The notes beneath the pieces are model-generated. The model worked only from the letters and a program-made list of their open reading frames with translations. It had not been told where the DNA came from and made no database searches. Of a stretch of DNA of 64,000 nt, positions 1-8,394 are shown piece after piece. This stretch comes from Mesorhizobium comanense. Lineage in GTDB: Bacteria; Pseudomonadota; Alphaproteobacteria; Rhizobiales; Rhizobiaceae. The DNA lies in NCBI RefSeq assembly GCF_005503535.1, contig NZ_SCNN01000030.1, forward strand, positions 1 through 64,000. The letters run 5' to 3'. A program made the position numbers and the translations under genes. The stretch's first letter is position 1, and every line of letters starts with the position of its first letter.

Positions 1-144
1 ACGGAAACCGTCGCGCTGTTCGACCTTGGCGATGATCTCCGAAAGTTTCTTGGCATTGGGCGGTGGCAACGGCGCTTCGTCGGCAGCAAAAGCCGGACCG
101 GCCGCAAGAAGAGCAGCACAGGCCACGAGAACGTATCTGGACAT
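1..144 (-). CDS. PepSY-like secreted protein, 5' part only
   Basis: The first 48 codons of a minus-strand gene whose 3' end lies outside the window. The start is an ATG at 144 with a GAGGG ribosome-binding site just upstream. The N-terminus reads as a Sec signal peptide: MSRYV, a hydrophobic run rich in Ala and Leu, then a likely cleavage after AFA. The mature part begins with Pro/Asn-rich residues and continues KKLSEIIAKVEQRDGF. That pattern, a short periplasmic protein opening with a helix that ends in DGF, resembles the small PepSY-domain proteins common in rhizobia. The domain itself is cut off, so the family call is an inference from the N-terminus only. Confidence 0.55.
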   Translation of the reverse strand, partial: MSRYVLVACAALLAAGPAFAADEAPLPPPNAKKLSEIIAKVEQRDGFR

Positions 145-347
145 GATTTTCCCTCATACTTCAACACAGAAGAACGCCCGACCGATGCGGTTTGTTCCAC
201 TCGCGAGGCCTCGCCGATGGCTTCGAAAATGGTTTCGGACAGGGATGCGTTTCAATTTCGGATGCGCTAAAATAGTCACGGGGATTGTGTGTTGCGGGCG
301 GGACACCGGGAGGGAAGCCGGTTTCTGCCCGGGGGTGGGTAGCGGAA

Positions 348-1640
348 ATGAGACGTCTCTTGTTCGTCGGCGGCAGCCCCGAGCCAGGCGGCTTGCAGAT
401 TCATACGGCCGACGTGATGCAGGCCATTGCGGCACTCGGGCATTGCGTGGCGATGGTGAGCGCGGAAAGGGACTATTTCGCCAAGATCACCCCGCGCGAC
501 AGGATACCGTTCGAACGGGTCAGGCACCTTTCCGTCGGCCGGTTCATCAAGCGGCCTGCCATGAACGGCCTTGCGAGGGCCTTTGCACTGATCTCCGTGT
601 TGGCCCGCTACAAGGGCCATGATGTCGTCCTGTGCCGGGGAAGGTTCGCGGAAACCCCTTGCCTAGATATGCTGCTGGCCAAACTCTTCGGCCGGACGAT
701 CTATACGATCGAGCATGCGCCCTGGGTGCAGGACTGGCCGTTCCTGACGTCCAAAACCCGTTATGGGGCCGTCATGGACAGATGCGTGCGCCGGGTCATC
801 GCTGTCTCCGCGGAAATAGCTGAAGTTGCAGCCCGCGAGTTTCAGATCCCCTCCGACAAACTATCCGTGTGCCGCAACTGGGTCGATCCAGGGTTTCGTC
901 CGGCCGCCGACGACAGCAGGCGATTGGCTCGCCAGCGACTGGGACTGCCGCAGGATGCCGTGATCTTCGGATATCTCGGCCGGTTGAGTTCCGAAAAGCG
1001 CGTCGACGTTCTTATCGATGCCTTTCGGCAGCACCTTGCGCGCGCCGACGCATCCAACTCCGTTCTTGTCATCGCCGGAGAGGGCTCTTCCAGGGCAAAA
1101 CTGGAAGAGCAGGCGCGGTTGGCTGGTATCGGCGGTCAGGTCCGGTTTGTCGGTTGGCAGACCGATCCACGCGACGTTTTCGACCTTCTCGATTTGTTCG
1201 TGTTGCCGAGTCTGGTGGAGGGGTTCCCGCTTGCCCTCATGGAGGCAATGTCGAGTGGGCTGGCGTGCCTGGCCCATCCCATGTCGAGCACCCGGGAACT
1301 GATCGACAGCGGCCGAAACGGGATTTTGGGGGATATGTCGACAGCGCGGTCGCTGGCCGGCGAATTGGCCGCGCTGCACGATGCCGGCCGCAACAGCGTG
1401 GTCGCAATGGGTCGGGCCGCCGCAGAGACGATCGCGGAAGGCTTTTCGCGTCAGATCAGATTGAGGGCCGTGCTCGACGCACTCGATATCCCCATCGGCG
1501 TCATGGAAGTTCCGCCGCCGTACAACCGCGCAATGGAGTACCAGTTCAGAAAGGTAAAATCGCCCGGCAACGCGCAATCACTATCCCCCGAGGGGATGGT
1601 GGGCGATGCAGGGATTGAACCTGCGACCCCACCCGTGTGA
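348..1640 (+). CDS. GT4-family glycosyltransferase with antisense-tRNA tail
   Basis: A 430-residue GT-B glycosyltransferase that probably moves a sugar from a nucleotide donor to a surface glycan or lipid; substrate unknown. The N-terminal half has a GG loop (MRRLLFVGGSPEPGG). The C-terminal donor half has GRLSSEK at about 211-217 and the E-x7-E motif (EGFPLALME) at about 291-299, both typical of GT4. I chose the ATG at 348 because the Rossmann strand starts there; the extra upstream codons have no family character. The reading frame does not stop before the convergent tRNA-Val gene: its last 14 codons are the complement of the tRNA 3' half. That tail is therefore probably acquired by loss of an earlier stop. 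It stands alone, not in an obvious polysaccharide cluster. Confidence 0.85.
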   Translation: MRRLLFVGGSPEPGGLQIHTADVMQAIAALGHCVAMVSAERDYFAKITPRDRIPFERVRHLSVGRFIKRPAMNGLARAFALISVLARYKGHDVVLCRGRFAETPCLDMLLAKLFGRTIYTIEHAPWVQDWPFLTSKTRYGAVMDRCVRRVIAVSAEIAEVAAREFQIPSDKLSVCRNWVDPGFRPAADDSRRLARQRLGLPQDAVIFGYLGRLSSEKRVDVLIDAFRQHLARADASNSVLVIAGEGSSRAKLEEQARLAGIGGQVRFVGWQTDPRDVFDLLDLFVLPSLVEGFPLALMEAMSSGLACLAHPMSSTRELIDSGRNGILGDMSTARSLAGELAALHDAGRNSVVAMGRAAAETIAEGFSRQIRLRAVLDALDIPIGVMEVPPPYNRAMEYQFRKVKSPGNAQSLSPEGMVGDAGIEPATPPV

Positions 1641-1671
1641 AGGGTGTGCTCTCCCGCTGAGCTAATCGCCC
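1597..1671 (-). tRNA. tRNA-Val (CAC)
   Basis: On the minus strand the sequence folds as a standard cloverleaf: 7-bp acceptor stem GGGCGAT/ATCGCCC, D-arm TAGCTCAGCGGGAGAGCA, an anticodon stem closing the loop TTCACAC, and a T-arm with GGTTCAATCC. The anticodon is CAC, so it reads GUG valine codons. The 3' CCA is encoded (1597-1599 on the opposite strand). Its 3' half overlaps, antisense, the end of the glycosyltransferase reading frame. Confidence 0.97.
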
Positions 1672-1788
1672 GCTCGTTGCCCGAAGGCCAAGCGAGCCGC
1701 GATATAAGGTAGGCGTGTCGGGTAAGTCAAGGCGGTGTCTGACGTTCTCACAGGGAACCGATTTCTGCTCGTCAGTCCCCTTTGCTGG

Positions 1789-2472
1789 TCAAGCTTCGGC
1801 AGCAGCAATCAGCCGTTGCGCCAGATCCAGCGTCAGCTCGTCGAAATGCGAGATCACCGCGGAGGGCTCGAATTCGCGCACATGGCGTTCGGTATAGCCG
1901 AAATCGACCGCCACGACGGGAATGCCGGCGGCCTTGGCGGTATCGATGTCGGTCTGCGAATCACCGACCATCAAGGCACGGTGCGGGTCACCGCCGGCCA
2001 GCTTGATTGTTTCGATGAGGTGGCGCGGATCGGGCTTGCGGAAGGCGAACGTGTCTTGTCCGGCGATGACCGCGAAATGCCGGGTCAGGCCAAGCGCCTC
2101 GATCAGCGCCAGCGAATTCGCCTCATATTTGTTGGTGCAGATGGCGAGTAGATAGCCCGCCTGCTCGAAGCGCGCGATCGCCTCGACGACACCGGGGTAG
2201 GGGCGCGATTTGCCTGGGATATTGTCGGTATAATGGTCAAGGAACACCTTCAGCAGGCGGTCGTGCTCGGCGACGTCAAGCGAACGCTGCTGGGCGGTGT
2301 GCGCCCGTTCGATCAACACCCGGCCGCCATGTCCGACGAAGCGTTTGAAGCCTGCCTCGTCGACGGCCATCAGCTCGCTGGCCGCCAGGGTGTGGTTGAG
2401 GCTGTCGAGAAGGTCGGGCGCCGTGTCGACAAGCGTTCCATCGAGGTCGAACACGATGATCGGGCGGGTCAT
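1789..2472 (-). CDS. gph: Phosphoglycolate phosphatase (HAD superfamily)
   Basis: A 227-residue HAD-family hydrolase that most likely dephosphorylates 2-phosphoglycolate. Motif I is FDLDGTLVDTAPDLL at residues 6-20 and holds the nucleophile and acid/base aspartates. Motif II lies near ICTNK, and motifs III/IV near KPDP and GDSQTDIDTA. The start is the ATG at 2472, which has AGGATGG upstream and places the nucleophile a few residues in, as usual; an in-frame extension upstream would have no homology. It is divergent from rpiA across a 189-bp gap with two dyads. Pairing with a pentose-phosphate gene fits a carbohydrate-phosphate role. Other HAD substrates cannot be excluded. Confidence 0.88.
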   Translation of the reverse strand: MTRPIIVFDLDGTLVDTAPDLLDSLNHTLAASELMAVDEAGFKRFVGHGGRVLIERAHTAQQRSLDVAEHDRLLKVFLDHYTDNIPGKSRPYPGVVEAIARFEQAGYLLAICTNKYEANSLALIEALGLTRHFAVIAGQDTFAFRKPDPRHLIETIKLAGGDPHRALMVGDSQTDIDTAKAAGIPVVAVDFGYTERHVREFEPSAVISHFDELTLDLAQRLIAAAEA

Positions 2473-2558
2473 GATCCATCCTGTGGAGAGTTGCGCACAG
2501 GCACGCGATAGCGGCTGCGGCTCTTCTAGGCAAGCATGACCGACCTGCCAGGCAAGGG

Positions 2559-2604
2559 CTTTGACCACGGTCAAAGGCTTTGGCCTCGGTCAAAAGCTTT
2601 GACC
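2559..2604. promoter_or_regulatory. Paired GTCAAAG dyads and likely rpiA promoter
   Basis: Two perfect inverted repeats built on the same heptamer lie 11 bp apart: CTTTGACC-AC-GGTCAAAG (2559-2576) and GGTCAAA-AGC-TTTGACC (2588-2604). The TTTGAC at 2598-2603 also makes a fair -35 box, with TAGGAG 17 bp downstream (2621-2626) as a weak -10, 36 bp before the rpiA start. The dyads could therefore be an operator between gph and rpiA. What binds is unknown. Confidence 0.4.
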
Positions 2605-2661
2605 CGGCCGGCAAAAATGCTAGGAGCCCAAACCACGAGGTTTCCGGGGCGGTACACCAGC

Positions 2662-3393
2662 ATGGATGCAAGGCAATTGAAGGTCGAGGCCGCACGGGCC
2701 GCCCTTGCCTATGTCACCGATGGCATGCGGCTCGGCATCGGCACCGGCACCACCGCCGAAGAGTTCGTGCGGCTGCTGGCCGAGAAGGTTGCCACCGGCA
2801 TGACCATAACGGGCGTGCCGACCTCCGAACGCACCGCCTCGCTCTGTCGCGAACTTGGCGTGCGGCTGTCGACATTGGAGGAAACGCCGGAGCTCGATCT
2901 CACTGTCGACGGCGCCGACGAGGTCGATCCGGAACTGACATTGATCAAGGGCGGCGGCGGCGCGTTGCTGCGCGAGAAGATCGTGGCAGCGGCCTCGCAG
3001 CGCATGATCGTCATCGCCGACCGCTCCAAGATGGTCGAGACGCTCGGCCGGTTTCCGCTGCCGATCGAAGTCAACCAGTTCGGCCTGCGCGCCACTGAAA
3101 TCGCCGTGGCCGCGGCGGCTGGAGAACTCGGCCTTTCCGGGCCGATTACATTGAGGATGACGGAAGGCCAGCCTTTTGTTACAGACGGCGGCCATTTTAT
3201 CCTCGATGCATCTTTTGGCCGCATTCCGGATACAAGAGCGCTTTCGAATGCTCTCCACGCCATTCCGGGCGTGGTCGAGCACGGTCTTTTCATCGGGCTG
3301 GCGTCAGCGGCCATCATCGCCGGCGGCGACGGTATCCAAACCGTCCATGCCGCCCGAAAACCAGGGAGTTCTACCGACCATGATGTTGCATAA
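2662..3393 (+). CDS. rpiA: Ribose-5-phosphate isomerase A
   Basis: A 243-residue type A isomerase that interconverts ribose 5-phosphate and ribulose 5-phosphate in the non-oxidative pentose phosphate pathway. Diagnostic segments are the phosphate-binding loop GIGTGTTAEEF, the active-site stretch DLTVDGADEVDPELTLIKG with its catalytic aspartates, and the GGGGALLREK loop that holds the catalytic Glu and Lys. Length is normal for the family. The ATG at 2662 gives a standard N-terminus (MDARQLKVEAARAAL). Its stop overlaps the start of the following DUF2059 gene by 14 bp, so the two are probably co-transcribed and translationally coupled. Confidence 0.96.
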   Translation: MDARQLKVEAARAALAYVTDGMRLGIGTGTTAEEFVRLLAEKVATGMTITGVPTSERTASLCRELGVRLSTLEETPELDLTVDGADEVDPELTLIKGGGGALLREKIVAAASQRMIVIADRSKMVETLGRFPLPIEVNQFGLRATEIAVAAAAGELGLSGPITLRMTEGQPFVTDGGHFILDASFGRIPDTRALSNALHAIPGVVEHGLFIGLASAAIIAGGDGIQTVHAARKPGSSTDHDVA

Positions 3394-4000
3394 CCGGGTT
3401 CGCAGCCTTTGCGCCGTGCTGGCCGCTTCGGCCGTTTTCGCCTTCTCTTCGCCGGCGTTCTCGCAGGACGTCACGGAATCGCACCTGAAGGCTGCCCGGG
3501 CGGCGGTCGCATCGATCCATGCGACCGACCCGTTCGACAACATCCTGCCGCAAGCGGCGGCGGCACTGGAATCGCAGCTCATCCAGAAGAACCCCGACAT
3601 GCAGGAGTTGATCGGCAAGACGATCAACGAAAAGGCGCTCGCGCTGGCCTCGCGTCGTGCTGACCTCGAAAAGGAAGCCGCTCTCGCCTATGCGAAGGTG
3701 TTTTCCGAGAAGGAGCTCAATGATATCGCCGCCTTCTACGGCTCCGATGCCGGCAAGAAGCTGCTCGACAACGGCCCGACCGTGACCCGTGAGTTGGTGA
3801 AGGCCGCCGATATCTGGCAGAACGGCCTTGCACGCGATCTGGCGCAGCAGGTCGGCGAGACGCTTGCCGCGGCTGCCAAGGCATCGGCGCCGGCCGCGCC
3901 GGCACCCGCCGACGGGACGGCACCGGCCGACAATGCGGCTCCGGCGGATGGTGCCGCACCAGCCGACGGTTCGGCTCCGGCCGACAATTCGGCGAACTGA
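3380..4000 (+). CDS. DUF2059 periplasmic protein with Ala/Pro/Asp tail
   Basis: A 206-residue exported protein of unknown function. It opens with tandem ATGs (3380, 3383) behind GGGAG, then a signal peptide ending near AFSQ. The DUF2059 core follows (about residues 60-150), including the typical LNDIAAFYGSDAGKKL segment. The last 40 residues are a low-complexity linker of imperfect APADG/APADN repeats, which could span the periplasm or peptidoglycan; this is inferred from composition. The gene starts inside the end of rpiA and is followed by a strong terminator, so rpiA-DUF2059 forms a two-gene transcript. Confidence 0.85.
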   Translation: MMLHNRVRSLCAVLAASAVFAFSSPAFSQDVTESHLKAARAAVASIHATDPFDNILPQAAAALESQLIQKNPDMQELIGKTINEKALALASRRADLEKEAALAYAKVFSEKELNDIAAFYGSDAGKKLLDNGPTVTRELVKAADIWQNGLARDLAQQVGETLAAAAKASAPAAPAPADGTAPADNAAPADGAAPADGSAPADNSAN

Positions 4001-4038
4001 TCGCGCCTTTTCCCGAACGGCCTCACGGCCATCTGCGA

Positions 4039-4065
4039 AGCCCGGCTTGCCCGGGCTTTTCTTTT
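4039..4065 (+). terminator. Rho-independent terminator after DUF2059 gene
   Basis: The stem AGCCCGG/CCGGGCT with a 5-nt loop is followed by TTTCTTTT. It lies 38 bp past the DUF2059 stop and before the gor ribosome-binding site. Confidence 0.85.
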
Positions 4066-4116
4066 GGCGGTTTGCAGCCTACCTGTCACACATTTCCGAA
4101 GCTCAGGAGCCGCGCC

Positions 4117-5505
4117 ATGCCGGGTTACGACTACGATCTCTTCGTCATCGGCGGCGGGTCCGGCGGGGTGAGGGCGGCCCGCGTCGCCGCGTCGCTCGGC
4201 AAGCGTGTCGGCATCGCGGAGGAATACCGTTTTGGCGGCACCTGCGTCATCAGAGGCTGCGTACCGAAGAAGCTCTACGTCTACGCCTCGCAATTTCCCG
4301 AACATTTCGCCGACGCCGCCGGTTATGGCTGGACGGTGCCGGAAGCCAGTTTCGACTGGCCGACACTGGTCGCCAACAAGGATCGGGAGATCAGCCGGCT
4401 GGAGGCTATCTACAAAAAAAATGTCGAGGGCGCCGGCGGCGAAACCTTTCATTCCAGGGCGATGATCGTCGATCCGCATGTGGTCCATCTTCTGGACGAG
4501 GATCGCACCGTCACCGCCGACCAGATCCTGATCGCCACCGGCGGCCGTCCAGCAGCGCATCCAGCACTTCCCGGGCACGAGCACTGCATCTTCTCCAACG
4601 AGGCTTTCGATCTCAAGGAATTGCCGAAGGCGATCATGATCGAAGGCGGCGGCTATATCGCTGTCGAGTTCGCCAACATTTTTCACGGGCTCGGCGTCGA
4701 CACCACCCTGGTCTATCGCGGCAAGGAGATTCTGAGCCGCTTCGACATGGACCTTCGGCGCACCCTGCACGAAACCATGGAAAAGAAAGGAATAAAGATC
4801 CTCTGCCATTCGGTGACGGAGCAGGTGCGCAAACGCCCCGACGGAAGGCTCGAGGCTCTTCTCACCAGCGGCAAGACGTTGACGGTCGACCAGGTGATGC
4901 TGGCCATTGGCCGTATCCCCAACACCGAGAACATGGGGCTGGAAGGCACCGGCATCGAGATGACCGCGGCCGGGGCAATCAAGGTCGACGACTATTCCCG
5001 CACCAACATCGACAATATCTGGGCGATCGGCGACGTCACCAATCGCGTGCAGCTGACCCCGGTGGCGATCCACGAAGCAATGTGTTTCATCGAAACGGCA
5101 TTCAAGGGCAATCCGACCGCGCCGGACCATGAAACGATCGCGACGGCTGTGTTCTCGCAACCGGAAATCGGCACGGTCGGCCTTTCGGAAGACGAAGCCG
5201 TCAAGCGTTTCAGCGACATCGAGATCTACCGCGCCAGCTTCCGGCCGATGCGCCACACGCTCTCCGGCCGCGACGAGAAAATGCTGATGAAGCTGGTGGT
5301 CGATGGCACTTCGCGCAAAGTGCTCGGCGCCCATATCCTCGGACCGGACGCGGGCGAGATGGCGCAACTCCTCGGCATTCCGCTGAAGGCCGGCCTGACC
5401 AAGGACGATTTCGACCGCACAATGGCCGTACATCCGACCGCGGCGGAAGAACTCGTGACCATGTACAAGCCGACATACCGGGTAAGGGACGGCCAGCGCG
5501 TCTGA
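4117..5505 (+). CDS. gor: Glutathione-disulfide reductase
   Basis: A 462-residue FAD- and NADPH-dependent disulfide oxidoreductase that regenerates reduced glutathione in the cytoplasm. The FAD-binding GGGSGG is at about 11-16. The redox-active pair is in GGTCVIRGCVPKK, a C-x4-C spacing as in class-I flavoprotein reductases. A central NAD(P)H Rossmann segment is present, followed by the C-terminal HPTAAEELV, which holds the His-Glu base pair. V-I-R between the cysteines, rather than the V-N-V of lipoamide dehydrogenases, supports glutathione reductase. The ATG at 4117 sits behind CAGGAG; the 15-codon upstream extension is not needed. It stands alone after a terminator. Confidence 0.93.
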   Translation: MPGYDYDLFVIGGGSGGVRAARVAASLGKRVGIAEEYRFGGTCVIRGCVPKKLYVYASQFPEHFADAAGYGWTVPEASFDWPTLVANKDREISRLEAIYKKNVEGAGGETFHSRAMIVDPHVVHLLDEDRTVTADQILIATGGRPAAHPALPGHEHCIFSNEAFDLKELPKAIMIEGGGYIAVEFANIFHGLGVDTTLVYRGKEILSRFDMDLRRTLHETMEKKGIKILCHSVTEQVRKRPDGRLEALLTSGKTLTVDQVMLAIGRIPNTENMGLEGTGIEMTAAGAIKVDDYSRTNIDNIWAIGDVTNRVQLTPVAIHEAMCFIETAFKGNPTAPDHETIATAVFSQPEIGTVGLSEDEAVKRFSDIEIYRASFRPMRHTLSGRDEKMLMKLVVDGTSRKVLGAHILGPDAGEMAQLLGIPLKAGLTKDDFDRTMAVHPTAAEELVTMYKPTYRVRDGQRV

Positions 5506-5544
5506 CGTTCACCGCCGCCAGCATTTTCGCCGAGGGGGCGACCA

Positions 5545-6708
5545 ATGTCCGACGTCACCGTTTCCGCATCCTTCGATGACGACTTCGGCGCACGGGTCGA
5601 TGAGATCGTCGATCGGGCCGTCACGGAACAGCGTATCGTCGGCGCGATGATCCTTGTCGCTCGGCGCGGCGAAGTCCTCTACAGCCGCGCCGCCGGCCTT
5701 GCCGACCGGGACACGAAGACGCCGGTCGCCGCGGACGCCATCTTCCGGCTTGCCTCGGTCACGAAGCCCATCGTTGCGACGGCGGCCATTGCCCTTGCCG
5801 ATGGCGGTACCATCTGCCTCGACGATCCGGTGACCAGGTTCATCCCGGAATTCCGGCCGAAGCTGGCGGATGGCAGCGAGCCCGTCATCACTATCAAGCA
5901 TCTGCTGACGCACACCGCCGGCCTCAGCTACGGTTTCCGCCAGCCGGCCGATGGACCCTACCATCAGGCGGGTGTTTCCGACGGCCTCGACCAGCCCGGT
6001 CTCTCCATGGCCGAGAATCTGAGCCGGATCGTCTCCGTGCCGCTGTCCTACCGGCCGGGGTCAGGCTGGAGTTATTCAGTGGCGATGGATGTGCTCGGCG
6101 AAGCGATGGCGAGAGCCACCGGAGCCTCCTTGCCGGAGCTGGTCGATCGTCTCGTCGTCGAGCCGCTTGGCATGCAAGACACCGCCTTTACCGTGCGCGA
6201 TCGCTCGCGGCTGGTAACGCCTTACGCCGACGGACCTGGCAAGGCCGTCGCGATGGGCGAGCACCATCGCGTGCCGTTTGGCGATGCTGCCATCTCCTTC
6301 ACCCCCGGGCGCGTATTCGTTCCTGCCTCCTTTGCTTCCGGCGGTACCGGCATGAACGGCACGGCTGGCGATGTTTTGAAGCTGCTCGAGGCGCTGCGCT
6401 CGGGCGGCCGCTCGATCATCCGTCCGGAAACAGCCGTGGCGATGACCACCGACACGATAGCGGGCATCGAAACGAGCCTGCCCGGCTGGGGCTGGGGGCT
6501 CGGATTTGGTGTCCTGCGCGATCCGCGCGCCGCAGCGACGCCGCAGAATGCCGGCACGTGGCGATGGGGCGGTGTCTACGGTCACTCCTGGTTCGTGGAT
6601 CCGGCCTTGGACCTTACGGTTGTGGCGCTGACCAACACGGCCATAGCGGGCATGACGGGCGCATTCCCCGATGCGCTCCGCAATGCGATCTATGGCAGAC
6701 AAGCCTAG
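5545..6708 (+). CDS. Class C beta-lactamase-like serine hydrolase
   Basis: A 387-residue protein of the beta-lactamase/transpeptidase-like (family VIII esterase or D-aminopeptidase type) superfamily. The nucleophile motif S71-V-T-K74 and the tyrosine motif Y177-S-V are visible. The fold-typical segments ITIKHLLTHTAGL and GGTGMNGTAGDVLKLLEAL are also present. I see no signal peptide, which argues against a periplasmic beta-lactamase and for a cytoplasmic esterase or peptidase. It starts 39 bp after gor and may share its transcript. The substrate cannot be told from sequence. Confidence 0.85.
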   Translation: MSDVTVSASFDDDFGARVDEIVDRAVTEQRIVGAMILVARRGEVLYSRAAGLADRDTKTPVAADAIFRLASVTKPIVATAAIALADGGTICLDDPVTRFIPEFRPKLADGSEPVITIKHLLTHTAGLSYGFRQPADGPYHQAGVSDGLDQPGLSMAENLSRIVSVPLSYRPGSGWSYSVAMDVLGEAMARATGASLPELVDRLVVEPLGMQDTAFTVRDRSRLVTPYADGPGKAVAMGEHHRVPFGDAAISFTPGRVFVPASFASGGTGMNGTAGDVLKLLEALRSGGRSIIRPETAVAMTTDTIAGIETSLPGWGWGLGFGVLRDPRAAATPQNAGTWRWGGVYGHSWFVDPALDLTVVALTNTAIAGMTGAFPDALRNAIYGRQA

Positions 6709-6758
6709 GCAGGCGAGCTCAGAGAAATTGGCGAACCGTCTGCTGTTGCCGGGCGAGC

Positions 6759-8123
6759 CTAAAGCAGCGTTCCGCGCAGGATCACCAGCGCCACCGAGAA
6801 GTAGATCACCAGACCGGTAACATCGACCAGGGTGGCGACAAAAGGCGCCGATGCGCTGGCGGGGTCGAAGCCGACCCGCTTCAGCGCGAATGGCAGCATC
6901 GATCCCGACAACGAGCCGAAGGTGACGATGCCGACCAGGGCCGCCCCGACCGTCGCGGCAATCAGCGGCCAGTGCGGGCCGTAATCGTAGAACCCGAAAT
7001 ACTGCCACAGCGTGATGCGGCAAACGCCGACCACGCCGAGGATCGAACCCAGCACCAGCCCTGTCGGCAGTTCCCGCAGCGCCACCCGCCACCAGTCGCC
7101 AAGGCCGATCTCGCGCAAGGCCAGCGCACGGATGACCAGGGATGTCGCCTGCGAGCCGGAATTGCCGCCTGAGCTCATGATCAGCGGAATGAACAGGGTG
7201 AGCACGATCGCCTTTTCCAGCTCGCTCTCGTAGCTCTGCATGGCATTGGCGGTCAGCATTTCGCTCAGGAACAGCGCGCAAAGCCAGCCGGCGCGCTTCT
7301 GGATCATCGCAAGGAAACTCATCTTCATGTAGGGCTCGTCGAGCGCCTCCATGCCGCCGAAGCGATGCACGTCCTCGGTCGTCTCCTCGATCATGGTGTC
7401 GATGATGTCGTCGATGGTGACGATGCCGAGAATCTTGCCGTGGTCGACGACGGGGACCGCGAGCAGGTCGTATTTGGAGATCGTCTGCGCCAGGTTTTCG
7501 CGATCGGTCAGCGGGGTAACTGTCACCGGCATCCGGTCCGGCGCGACCGACAGGATCGGATCGTCCGGTTCGCCAGTGATGAGCCGGCGCAGACCTGTGG
7601 AGCGCACAAGAAGGTGCGTTTCAGGGTCGACGATGTAGATGGCGTAGACGGTTTCGCGCGTACGCTCCACCTTGCGGATGTAATCGAGCGTGCGTCCGAC
7701 GGTCCAGTCCGACGGAACGCTGACGAACTCGGTCGTCATGATCGACGCGGCACTGCCCTCCGGATACCCCAGGATGGAGAGCAGCGTGGCGCGCAACGGT
7801 GGCGCCAGTGCCCCGAGCAGTTCGGAGCGTGCCGGTTCGTCGAGTTCGCGCAATATGTCGGCGGCGCGATCGACGGACATGGCGGTGAGCAGCTTGCTTG
7901 CCTTGGGGCGGGGCAGGGATTCCGCCAGTTCGGGCGCCCCTTCGAGTTCAGGCTGATCGAAAATCTCGACCAGCCGCTCGAACGGCACGGCGCAAAGCAG
8001 GTCTGTCGCGGTTTCGCGCGATTCGTGATTGAGCGCCTCGACAACGTCGGCGACGTGATCATTCGCAAGGATGCGGGCGATTGCGACCGCTTCGTCGTCC
8101 GCTACGGGGGAAAAATCGTTCAT
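6759..8123 (-). CDS. mgtE: Magnesium transporter MgtE
   Basis: A 454-residue Mg2+ channel/transporter of the inner membrane. It has the three MgtE parts in order: an N-terminal helical superhelix (about 1-130), a CBS pair (about 135-260, with IVTIDDIIDTMIEE at its end), and a five-helix membrane domain (about 285-454) holding the hallmark IMSSGGNSGSQATSLVIRAL and the pore segment with TLVDVTGLVIYF. In characterised MgtE, Mg2+ bound to the N and CBS domains closes the pore. The ATG at 8123 has AAGGAGTG upstream. It converges on the serine hydrolase with 50 bp between stops. No Mg2+ riboswitch is recognisable in the leader. Confidence 0.95.
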   Translation of the reverse strand: MNDFSPVADDEAVAIARILANDHVADVVEALNHESRETATDLLCAVPFERLVEIFDQPELEGAPELAESLPRPKASKLLTAMSVDRAADILRELDEPARSELLGALAPPLRATLLSILGYPEGSAASIMTTEFVSVPSDWTVGRTLDYIRKVERTRETVYAIYIVDPETHLLVRSTGLRRLITGEPDDPILSVAPDRMPVTVTPLTDRENLAQTISKYDLLAVPVVDHGKILGIVTIDDIIDTMIEETTEDVHRFGGMEALDEPYMKMSFLAMIQKRAGWLCALFLSEMLTANAMQSYESELEKAIVLTLFIPLIMSSGGNSGSQATSLVIRALALREIGLGDWWRVALRELPTGLVLGSILGVVGVCRITLWQYFGFYDYGPHWPLIAATVGAALVGIVTFGSLSGSMLPFALKRVGFDPASASAPFVATLVDVTGLVIYFSVALVILRGTLL

Positions 8124-8394
8124 GGCTCACTCCTTGCCGTCCGGCAGGACATGAACCATTCAGGTCACGTCTAGGCGGACGGCGGTTGCGTTCGACTGAT
8201 ACTGTCGCCAGGCATGGCGCGGTGACCTTTCCGCTTGCGGGTTCGCGTTTGAATGACTGCAAGCCGGCGCAACATAGGAGCGCGCCTTGCCGAGTCAATC
8301 ACAATAAGGAAGGAAAACGATGCCGTACGGCACCGATCGCGAGACTGTGATCGGCGACTGCGGCCGAGGCCGGCAAGTCGCGGTGAAATCATCG

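Noticed and set aside
3736..5433. Long antisense frame of 565 codons opposite gor
   Set aside because: It is the complement of a clear glutathione reductase gene. The translation is Asp/Arg/His-rich without family features, a common artefact in GC-rich DNA.
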